This document shows, piece after piece, positions 36,001 through 48,100 of a stretch of 64,000 nucleotides of DNA (the stretch's first letter is position 1; the number at the start of each line of letters is the position of its first letter). A program made the position numbers and the translations under genes. The notes under the pieces were generated by a model. It had not been told where the DNA came from, did no database searches, and was given only the letters and a program-made list of their open reading frames with translations. The stretch lies in assembly GCF_032854445.1 (NCBI RefSeq), contig NC_088304.1, positions 5,890,001 through 5,954,000 of the forward strand. The letters are read 5' to 3'. The stretch is from Liolophura sinensis (taxonomy: Eukaryota > Mollusca > Polyplacophora > Chitonida > Chitonidae).

Positions 36001-39000
36001 CAGAAACAGCCTGGTAAATAGTGGATAATATTTACTTTAAATTATTACAGTGTATTACAATCATCTTTCTTGCATAACAAACAACTGCTCTGTCATTAGT
36101 CTTTAGAGTGGAATAATCCAAACTATCAGTTAATGACTCATAGAGGTACTCATAAGGATTGAATACTTGGGGTTGAATGTCATACTTATCAATTTTCACT
36201 CAACCGACAATGAGGAGTCACTGGATGTGTGTACAGACACTGTGTCTCCTGGTGGCAGGGCGAGTCCATGCCGCCAAAATTTTGCAGCCACTGAAGTATT
36301 GCGCCAAAGACACCAGACATGACACCCCACCCAGTCACATTATACTTACCCCAGGCCGACCAATCCTGTTTCCTTGCTCTAACCTCTAAGCGCTGTATGA
36401 ACATACAGAAGTCACACAGTAATTACACCAGGAGTGTTATTGCATGTTTTGAGTCCTACAGCTGAAAGATTCACACAGTGGGTAACACCGGGTTTGAACT
36501 CAGATTTCCACATCCAAAGTCAGGCGTTCCACAAAGTTAACAGGGAGTTAACAGGGAAATTCCCCTTTAGATACTGCTAGTATAAGTGTTGTATTGTGAA
36601 TGTTAGCAGGCCTTACACATAATCTGTTTTAATCTGGTCTTGCAGTGGAACTGTAGGCTTGGTGACCACCTACTGTTTAATCCACCGCAACGCTGCATAT
36701 CAGGACCAGTCATGTACGTTATTGTTAGAATTATATGTCTGTAAACCTTGTTAAAACTTATTTGTTACTATGCTGTATGTTTTTGTATAAAAATGTACTG
36801 TCACTTGTCAAGTGTACCCAGAGCCCCGGAACCACCGACTCTGCGATACAATTGTGCCATAGCTGAAGTTACACCAGCTAGTGTGAATCTGTCTAATTTA
36901 TATGTGCATGTTTTCCTATCGTTCATGAAGTGTTCAGTAGATAAGTAAATCCTGCCTTGAGTGTTCCTGATTACAAATTGTGACCGGCATCACAATATTG
37001 GGACTATAGACCTGCTGTTGTTGTACATGTGTAACAGCGGATGATACATCGTTGTTCACTACTTACCCTTATAACCGACATGCCCTAGCTTAGGGTGGGG
37101 CATGCGTGTGAGCCACATCACTATGAAGTACTCTAGCTGTATACGCTGTTTCTTGCTGAGAGAGGTGATTTGTCGCACGTAGCTCTCGGGGCGAGGCAGA
37201 ATGACCTCCTGTGGGGTGATGGTCTTTGGCTTGGGGACAGTCATTAGAGCTGTGGAGAGAAAGTTTGCTGTCAGATAACACCAATTTATGGGTACAGGTA
37301 CCTGTTCAGCAGTAAACTAGAAGATTTGTACATATGTATGTATGCCTGGGGTTTTACATTGTACTAAGCAAATTTTCAGTCATATGACAACGAGGAGTCA
37401 TCTGGTGTGGGTACATATACTTTGTCTTCCTGTGGACAGGCGAGTCCACGTGCCACCACTGCACCACTGAAGACACCAGACATGACACACTACCCAGTCA
37501 CACTATACTGACACCTGGCCGAGCAGTCCTATTTCCTTGCTCTAACCTCTCAGTGCTGAGCACAAAATGAGGCAGCAACATGAACCATTTTTAAAGTCTT
37601 CGGTATGACCCACCCAGGTTTGGTCCCAGGTCTCCTTTCTTTGAGGTGGGTGCTCTCAACTGTTAGACTTTAAGAAGATTTGTAAGGTGTCCTGACCAAA
37701 CAATGGTGACCTATGTCTATATAGACATTACAGCAGCACAGGACATTCATAGCTTACAACTTAGAGCTCAACATAAAAGATGCTCATTGTGGAGGTCAAT
37801 CTTAATTGACAGCCACCTTTTTCTGATGTATCTGTTATCAGGTGCACACATACACATTCTTGAATCAATGAATCAATTGAGGTGAATCAATTCTTTGAGC
37901 CGACAATAATATATTACCACTCAAGGATGTCTCTCTTATGAAAGAGAGGCCTACTTCATGGATGTAGGGTGGCGTCCAGAGTAAATCAACACTTCCTGAC
38001 ATCCATTACTGAGGTGAATTTCACATTTATGCAGTACTGAGGTGAATTTTACTGTCAGCCATTACTGTGGTAAATTTTACAGTTATCCATTACCGAGGTG
38101 AATTTTACAGCTATCCATTACTGAGATGAAATTTTCACTTATCCATTACTGAGGTGTATTTTACAGTTATCCATTACTGATGTGAACTCACCTGACAGAT
38201 ATCCATTACTGAGGTGAATCTTACCTGACAGGTATCCATTACTGAGGTGAATCTTACCTGACAGATATCCATTACTGAGGTAAATCTTACCTGACAGATA
38301 TCCATTACTGAGGTGAATCTTACCTGACAGATATCCATTACTAATGTGTGCCTTGTATGGTTTGAACCAGGGTTCTACCCAGGCTGTGGTCAGAGACCTT
38401 GTGGGAAGCTGAACCAGGGTGGTGGGAGGTACGTGGTAAAGCTACAACATCACCACAGCAACATGTATAAGTTACTCTGCCAGTAAACATGACATATTTC
38501 ATTTGATGGATTAGTGTTCAGTACAGAACACAAGAACACACTTTACTATACTGTAGCTTCATAGGATGTCTAAACCCACCAGCCTTCTGGCAAGTAACTG
38601 ACAAACTTAACTACATAACAGGCACAAGTTTTCACCTACCGAACAAGACCACTGCCATATTGTTAAGTTTGTTCCTCACTCAATGTTCCTTCACAATGTC
38701 CAAGTTTAAGAGTAGACATACATAAACTGCTCCATAAACTCCCACTAATGACTTTCTCTTCACTTTTTTTTTGTGTATTCAAGAACACAGTATTCAAGAA
38801 GTACATGTAACATACAGAACATATGTCATTAAAAACTAGTTCAAAAAAATATGTTCATTCAGACCAGAGTTCAGAGTTCAAATTCAAGGTCGTACCAAAG
38901 ACCAACAAGAGTTAACACAACCATGCCACAACAAATGCATTTGTTTGAAATGTATGAAAGAATACCAGCAGCATTGTGGTGAGAACAACCCCTGAGGGGA

Positions 39001-42000
39001 ATCTTCATGGGTGTTGATGATAGGTATGTGGTTACCATGACAACCGTGCAAGTGGACAAATGTGTCCACCACAAATGAAAAATAAGGCGGAACATAGTTG
39101 GAGTTGTAGCCCGGACACGAAATCACTTCTATTTATGTAGTGTATATAAGGAAAACAGCTACCCGGTTACCATGATAACTGCAAAAATGAACAAATGTAA
39201 GTCGTGACACATCATCCTTCGTGTATCTTTGTATCCACCATAAATTAACACTCTATGTGGAAAACTGTTGGAGTTATAGCCCAGACATGAAATCATATCT
39301 ATTTATATACTGTGAAGTATTTAATTTTTGTGTGGAACTAATTTTCGTGGATTTCGCAGTCAATAATTTACCGCAAAAAAATAATTCCAGCAAAATATCT
39401 TGGAAGATTTTAAGATTTGTTTTTCAGTATTCTCTTAAAAAAATTAATTCCTGCGAACATATTTTTGGAGAAAATCCGCGAAAATAAATTCCAGTGAATA
39501 ATAAGTACTTTACAGTAGTATACATGGGGAAAATGGGAATCTGGTAACAATGACAACCGCGTAAATGGACAAATGTCAGTCGCGACACATCCTCATCTGT
39601 TCATGCATGCATCCACCAAAAATGAAAACTCTACGGGAAAAACAGTTGGACCCTGAGCCTGGACAAGAAATTATATCTATAGATAGATATAGTATATACA
39701 AGGAAACTGGCGATCTGGTAACCATGACAACCGTGGAAATGAACACATGTGAGTCGCAATACATCATCATCTGTGTATGTATATATCCACGGAAATGAAA
39801 ACTCTACACAGAAAACAGTTGGAGTTATAGCCCGAACAGGAAATCACATCTATTTATATAGTAAATATAAGGAATATGGCTATCTGGTTACCACGACAAC
39901 CGTGAAAATGGACAAATTTGAGACACAGCATCATCTGTTTATGTATGTAACCACCAAAAACGAGTTATAGCCCGGACACAAAATCATAAATATCTTCATA
40001 GTATATATAGGGAAACTGGTGATCTGGTAACCATGACAACCGTGAAAAATGGACAAATGTGAGTGAAGACATAAAGTCATCTGTGTATCCATGAATCCAA
40101 CAAAAATTAAAACTCTATGTTGAAAACTGTTGGAGTTACAGCCCGGACACGAATATGGACAGACGGACAAAATCACTATAACATAAAACACTCAACCTAT
40201 TGGTGGGATGTATAAAAATGGTTGTTGCCTCGCTTGGTGCTAAGCACTGAGAGGTTAGAACAAGGAAATAGGATTGGTTGGCCCGATGTTAGTATAATGT
40301 GACTGGGTGGGGTATCGTATCTGGTGTCTTTGGCATGACGTGCCTCTTCATCGTCAAATCACTGAAAAACTGTTAAGTGCGATGTTGAGCCCAAGCCTTC
40401 ATTCATTCATTCAAATGGCCAAAATGAGCAGATCTGCAGAAGTCTTTCTCATGCAGCAATTTCCGGCAGAGTTTCTGTACACCAAGCCCAAACTTCAATC
40501 TAAGTTGGCCACTACATGAGAATGGTCTCCAGGCTGAATTAGACAGAAAGTGAGGCTCGGTATACAAATTCACTTCATGCGATTGCTCCTTGAAAAAGGC
40601 CTAAGGGGTGTACAAAAAACATTTAGATAACAAGTTGTTTTATTTCAAACAACCTGGCCAACGTTCTTCTCACCCCTAGAAGTCTGTCAATGTAGAAAGC
40701 GAGGGCCTGAGCAAGATAGTGCTGGTCGGGTCCAGTCTGTGTCATGACCATGGCACTGTCCACTCCGTCCACCCGGTCAGTGTCAAAGGTCACCATGAAC
40801 TGACTGTCCGTATCCAGTAGTGGGTAGGAGCCAGATATCTCACTACCTTTCACCTCGCTCAGCCAGGTCTTCTCATCCACACCTGCGGCACAATTCACAT
40901 CAAATATGCACGTGTAATAAAGAGTACTCAACAATATTACAAAACATTCCATAGGCAGTATACTGTCAGTTCTTTGCTCACGTCCAACAGAGACTGTGTT
41001 TCTTAGCAAAACTTGAATCAAGCGCTGAAATTAAATTTTGTTTGCTTAAACAATACATGAAATGTTTAGTTCTTATTCCCAGTACTGAGGACATGATATG
41101 ATCTAACATATAAAACTACAAATCAGCTTCTCAGCTTACTTCTGGGATTATTAGAGGACTCTACAGTTTTCAAAACAACTTTGTTTGAGCAAGAGCCCGA
41201 ATTGGAGATGCTTAGCTGTTCATGCATTTCCATTATGTTCATCAATGGTGTTATCTTCCGAACTCTGATGCAAAACATACATAAAATATAGGGGTTATTA
41301 AGAAACTAAAAATATGTCTTAAAACCCAAATTTTATATTCTTAATTCTTATTTCTTCATTTTCTTAAAACCACACTCTTAGTTTTATAGCACCTTTTCAT
41401 GTATTCTTTAAACAAAAACAAAAAAAATCATTTAGTTTGGTCCAGAGCGCTCAGTGCAAGACACCAGGCTTTGGCAAGTAACTGAGAAAACAGTCCCACA
41501 CATTTTCACATGTGTTTCATACTAGTGGAAGGTAAGTGATCTCCAACTAGCGTCATGTAAGAATACCTGAACACTTATGCTTTACTGCAACTGAGAAATG
41601 TTGGTACCGGTAGTTTACAAGAAGCAAGTCTTAGTCAGACTGAAGACTTTCGCCTGAATATGCCGACTACTTTGAATGACAGGCTCTTTAGGAATGTAGG
41701 CTACGTTAATGTGAAGAATTGATTTGTTCCAAAACACAAGGTCATGAAGGTGACCATGAAATACCACAAACAAAGGTTACCAATCCTTAAATCTTGTAAC
41801 AGAAAAATTTGAGTTTGCATAGTAATACATCTCGTATGATTTTCCTTCCTCCCAAGATCTTACCTTTCATTCCCAAATGAGTCATCAGTCGTTTCTCAGC
41901 TGACCGCCGTGACTTTTTCTGCTCTCTGAACAATGCCTGGCTACACTGTTTGTGCTCCGCCTGCATCTGTTCTTTCACCGCCACCTCCTCCTCCTCCACA

Positions 42001-42160
42001 ACATCCTCTGGAATAGGCCCCTTCCTTATGTGCATTATGTCATTTTCACTGAGCTTCTGTCCATCACCTGGCGATGAGGTCTCTTTGATGAACAGTGTCA
42101 CACCATCCTGAACCACTGGTTCTGAATGCACGCCACTCTTGAGCACAATTGTAAACAGCC
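33034..42160 (-). CDS. C-terminal part: possible FAM20/GASK-like degenerate kinase fold
   Basis: After the end of PKDCC homology the exon at 41864-42160 continues into a Glu/Lys-rich, probably coiled segment (EEEEVAVKEQMQAEHKQ, REQKKSRRSAEKR) and five further exons. ALAFYIDRLLG resembles the 'AFHLDRVLG' helix of FAM20, FJX1 and GASK proteins. EYFIVMWLTRM followed by HLVHFETSQGF resembles their FLIGNMDRH and DNGRGFG motifs but lacks both Asp residues (Thr761 and Glu781). Later Cys residues and the C-terminal helix (ELETIINNSASRLLAIMDK) also recall FAM20. The similarity is read by eye and weak. An unrelated lineage-specific domain is the alternative. Confidence 0.45.
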
Positions 42161-45100
42161 CTGGATGTGAACGGAAAAACAGACAAAGCTTTACTACATA
42201 GAGGATATACAATGAGTGATCCATTATATTAAATTTATTAAACAAGTGGTGTAATTTTCATTTGTATACAAATGAACTAGATCTACATGTAAAAGACAAC
42301 TTCTTGCTGCTCTACAAAGTTGTAAGGTAAGTTTGTAGGTGTTTAATTTCATGAAAATCTGATACTGAGGCATGCTGCTGCCGTTGACGACTGAACTTAT
42401 GTTTGTGAGTAACTTGTTTTAGGTGTACTGGTACAGCATCAAGCGCTTCTTTTCCTTTTGCCAACCTTTGCTATTTTCACATTTCAAGAAGATAAATTTT
42501 AGGCCTATCCAGCATCCCAAAAACTTAACCATTTGGTTCTAAGAAAGTGCTGTCGCGTTGTAGTAAGTGATGACTGGCTGGCTTTGTTTTTTCTTAATGG
42601 CAACAAAGAACAGAAGTAGTCTCGCGGACAATTGTACTTTCATTGGATAAGCTTGGTGAGTTCAGGTTCAGGTGACCAATCAAAGTTTGGGGTTATTTAT
42701 ATACTGTTATGTGAACAACTGCCGTCAGCTTCTAAATTTAGCTTGCCACTGTTTACATATGCTGAGCTCAGGGCCTGCTGTCTGCCTCTGCCTTAGAATG
42801 TTCCATAATACGCTCAGTTCGGGGCCTGTTTGTTTACAACAAGTCTTCAGTAATTTTCTTATTCTAGAAAACTCCACCAGTCTATATAAGATGTATGAAA
42901 GCAGGTCAAAGAAGGAGAACGGAGAATTATTGAGAGTTTTGGATGCTTTCACTGTGTGTTACTTTAGTAGGCCTTTTGTGCTGAATTTTGGTGTCTTTAT
43001 AGCCTCTGGCTTTGTTATATTTTCACCGAGCACTTGTTCAGTCTGAACTTGTATATTTAATTTGTGTTCTTGTGTACACAGTGCTTATTAGTACACGGAC
43101 CCTGTCTGTGGAATTTTGTGTATATTTCATCATACACTCAGTTATACTGTGGATTTTCCCTCTTATTTGCGCATTTATGCCTGTATTGTTTTCAGCATTG
43201 TGGAATATATGCGTCCGTTTGGACTTGACACCGTTGTACATGTAAGTACTTTAGTATTTGTATAGATACTGCTATCCTTTCTTGTTAAACTTAAGTACTT
43301 TAGTATTTGTAAAAGTTTTGTTATCTGTTCTTGTTAAACCTAATAAACTGTTGTAAAATAAAATCTGCTGGTTTTGGTTACTTTTTTGTGCGGCTAAACT
43401 GTCATGTATTTCGAACAAGCCATCTCTTTATAATGCAGACAGTTTGGGTCGCAACAATATCAAGCAGAATATTGAAAATTATGGGGTAATACATGTATAT
43501 AGTAGATGAAGTGAACAGAACACTATAGATGTTCTAGATGTTCACAAGGCATCACAATCAGGACACAATGCTCAAACAGAGTGGTGTCAAAAACTTGAAA
43601 AACTGTTTGACGGCATGAGTGAGTCTGTCAACATAATTCTTCACATAGAATAATTACAGCCTGAGCGATTCTGACTCAATGAGGAGACAAACTGCACAAC
43701 AAACGAGCAAGGTTTCTGGAAGCATGCGAATATCAACGTTGTCCCAGTAGTAATCTTATAAGACAAAGCCACCTGACTGGCTGATTATTGATATTAAACT
43801 AAACATGCCCTTGTTTTTCATGAAATTTTCATTCCTGTCATGGTTTGAGTGAAAAACATGTATAGTTTATACTTGACCTATTCATGTTATGGGCCATAGG
43901 TTGAAGCAACACGATGATCCTCAGGCTAGTTGTACATGGCTTACATGTACCCTATACACTGTTCACTCTTTTACATAAGATCTTTTACAATGAAATCCGG
44001 CTAACCACTCCTTCCTTTTTTCCATACAGATAACATGGGAACACCTGGCTAAGGACCGAGTCCTGAAAACGTACCAATAAGCTGGTCACTTTTAATGAGA
44101 CCACTCTAAATGTGCTCTCAAGTGACAATCTAAGCGACCGAGTGGGTGGTTTTTATGATAGAAATGAGCAAAAAAAAAAAGAAAATTCAACTTACTGTTG
44201 ACTTCTGGGAACTTTGAGAAGGCAACAAAGGACTTGCACTGAGGTAAAGCATCACACTTTCTCTTAGCATCATCCAGCCCCACAGCATCATAGACACACC
44301 CCCAGGTGACACGAGACTTCGTACACAGGAAGTCAAACATGTTCGGGAAGTTTGACATGTCCACACGTCTGTAACGCGGTCTCGCATGCATCTCACCTTC
44401 GTCTCCCTCCTGATAAAAGTGCAATAATAACACATATATTGGAAAAGATAATAACAAGACTATGTAATAATGCAATATTCAAGGATCCATCAGTTATACA
44501 CAAAAATTAAAGGATACATGGCTTTATTTCGTGACACAGAGCATATGATGTGGCCTAACGTGAAGAAAGTGTAAAATTTCTTCTTGGCAGTGCACAATGT
44601 GTAAAATGCACATATCAAATCTATCAACTAAGTCATCTGTTAAATGTCATTAAACCTGTAACGGAAAGATACCTAGGAATTATCTCAGCAAGACAACAAT
44701 TAACAAGGAAGAGCCCACGAACTTTGAGAAAGCTGGAAAAAGACTGTTTGCTACCTGCATTGGGTGGTGGCCAGGTCGCTCCCCTTGTTCATCTCTTCTG
44801 TTCTCATTGTTTCCATCTCCGACATCCAAATATTCTACATTTTTAACTGTAAACAACAAAATACAAATGATCATTATACAAATTTACAAAGGCCCAGCCA
44901 TGGCCGAATAGGTCAATGAGTAGAATCCAACTGTCAGTGATTTTGCTGTGGCTTTCATTCAGGAAACTTCTCAGACAATAGTTAACATGTGATGGGTTTC
45001 AACCAGTACCCCAAATTACTGCATGTAGCAGTTACTTTTGAGCTCCACACTTCAAAGTCTGCACTTCAATTTGTATCTATTCTCTAGCACTGACTACCGG

Positions 45101-48100
45101 TGAAGTTTATTTATTCATGACAATGCTATAAATACTCTTCTGCAGGGGTTAAAATTATGGGAGGTCGGGTGAGAACGAATGATCACGGCTTAATGCCATT
45201 AAGTAGCTTCAAACTAGCTCTTAAAATGATGTGTGGGTAAGTGGCCTAATCTCTCACCCCTGATGTTGGCCATTCGCTTGACGGTGGTGAGTAATCCCTC
45301 AGGTGTCACTCTCACGGCTTTACAATCCTGTATCAGCTTGGACACATCCTTCGACAACTCTCGGGGAAGGCTCCGTAACAGTGGTCCTATGATCACATCA
45401 TAGATCTTCTTCACGTTGGATCTAGCGTTGAATCCTGTACACTGTCCAGATCCGCAAGGAATACCTGCAACGAAAGTCATCAGTGAAAATACAGTGTCTC
45501 AAGCAAAACAGTGATGTTTTTATTAAAAGATAAAGGAAACAAATAAAATAACTTCAGGAGTTCTTAAGGAAGAGGGGTGGACCTATATACATAAAACCAT
45601 TTTTTCTGAGGTACTTAGTAACTCAAATATATCAAGTTTTAATCCAGAATTCCGATGAGGCCATGGAATGTGCCATGTTACGGCAGCCAGAAACACCATG
45701 TCACTCCACCTACCCCATGCACATATGGTTACAAGGAAAACCACAGTTTGGCTGCCATCAGCTGAAACATCTGCGTTCTCAGATTATGCAGAAAACAGAT
45801 TAATCTCTGATTAATCAAAATTGATAAAGTGGTGCATTAGATTTTTTCAATTTTTGTGTGGTTTTGCTGTGATGTTGCATAGCCAAAATATCACAGTTCA
45901 AAATGGGTTAAGCTTTGTAAACTAATTCATGTTGGATAACTTATGTGCCTTTAGTCAGGTGTTGTTTTTTCTTTTAATATATTTCTGTGATAACACTGTG
46001 AGTACATGTATTTTGGCCAACACCAAATTTAAAAATATATTCCGACAAAGCTCTCAATATAAATAATAAATAGAATTTAAATTTTCTTCCACCTATGGGA
46101 AAAATTATTCTAAATATTTTCAGAGCATATTTTGCTTTGCTTTGAATATTTTCCATTTTCTTAACATTTAGAATTTGGGACATTTCATATCAATGCATTC
46201 TTACTTTATTTACTAGGGGCAAATGATACTTACAACGAGTTTATCATAACTAACATAATAAGGAAATACTGAAATTACCATCAGTCCAGCACGGTTTATT
46301 GAAGTAAAAGATACATTTGAACACACATTACCAATATCAAAACCAGCATAGAAACAATCTTTCTTGTCAGAACACTTCAATTCCCCCAGTCTAAGCTCAT
46401 CCAGGTCAACCAGCTTAACAGTGTCCTTCACACAGACAAAGTCCTTGGAGGTCACCTTAGTCAATCTCAAGTTTCCTAAGGGGGATGACTCTAGGTAGAT
46501 GAGGAGGTTAGCGAGTGACTGAATAATCTAAAAAAAAAAAATAAAGCAACACATTTATTAAAAACTAATGCAACTGATAATGAACACAAAAGATAACCAC
46601 AGCTTGTGCATAGCAGCATGTATATCTGTAAGGAAAAAGTAATTGGTTTCACAAGTCTTTGAATTTTTCCAGAGGTAGTTATGGAGGCTATACTGAAGAC
46701 ATGGAGTAAAAATTCCACACTAGCTAATGAAATCAAATTTTCTTTGCTTGCAAAGAATATGTCAAATTATTGCCATTCAGAATATATGGTAGCATCATAG
46801 GTTTTTCATTCTTTAGACATGGCTGATATTTTGTGAAAGGTAATTATATGGGCTATTCTAACATAGTAGCAAAAATCCATTGGATTTGCTGTTCTGAATT
46901 TTTTCCAAAAATCTCCAATATAGTCTCTTTAACATGTTAGAACTTTAGTGGCATCTGTATCATGATGCAAAATTGATTGACGTTTAATACTGTACTCTGG
47001 AATATTTCACTCATTGCATAGGCAGCTTTACCCTACTCCCTAGAAGGCGCCTCCGTGCTCTAGTGATTAGCCTACTAGAACAGCTCAATGACCCACCAGC
47101 TTCTAGCCAATGCAGTTGCAGTGAGTTCAAGTCCAGCTGGATGCTGAAATCTGCTCCGGTGATACCAGCAACCTGCGGCTGGTTGTGGGTTTCCTCTGGA
47201 GTCTACTAGGTTTCCTCCCACCATAATGCTGGCGACTGTCATGTAAATGAAATATTCTTCAAGAGTATGGAATAAAACACCAATCAAATAAATAAATCGT
47301 ATAACTAGTCATTTTCATTTAATTTGAAATGCCTGAAGTAACCCTCCAGCCTTTGGCCAAGTAACAACTTTCCTGCATATGACAGACAGTGATCAAAATA
47401 TACTGGTCCTACTGAAACTCTAGAGTTTTTCCTACATCCACTATTGCTGTCATTAACCAATGGTTTGTCTTTTTCTCATAACCCAATGTTAATTATCAGG
47501 TGTTCTGATTCTTTCCACACTTTCCAGTTTCACCCTACACTTTCCAGTTTCACCCTACACTTTCCAGTTTCACCCACACTTCCCAGTTTCACCTCACACT
47601 TTCCCCACACGGAAGAGTGGGGATGAATAGACATTACTACCTTTATTGTTTTCTGGCCAATATCAACATTTCACCCTGAATTATTTCAACCACCCTTAAA
47701 AAATTCTTCATCTAGTGTAAACCCAATCCAGTGAGAAAAAACAGGGTCAGCGGGTTGAAAATAATTTTTTTTATTTTATTTTGCTTAATAAATAACATAT
47801 GAATTTTAAAGAAATAATTTTTTTCTATCAGAATTCCGATAAAAAAACTTAGACTAAAGCCTTTTGTGCACTGTTGGTCAGATTACACCCAACTACCTTA
47901 AAAAGTTAATGCTGGCCTTACTGTACCTGTAATTTTTGCTTGACCTTCATTCTGGAGAGGAACTCCGCATGACAGGGCATTCCCATTTCTGTGACCATAA
48001 TAACACCGTTACCACCGATGTAATTCATCACTGCGTCTCCACGGATACAGTATCCTAGCAACTTCGCGATGTTCGCGTGGTGCAATACACTGTGCAGGAG

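Noticed and set aside
40640-40673. Reading on past the exon end at 40674 as VRRTLARLF, which resembles the 'LGFRRTP' text of FAM20/GASK proteins
   Set aside because: It reaches a stop soon after, and the alternative donor would not keep phase with the next exon. The donor GGG/GTGAGA joins exactly in phase with 38324-38408.
42672-43046. 124-codon hydrophobic plus-strand frame
   Set aside because: No domain, and the sequence is T-rich; better explained as part of a possible LTR-like block.
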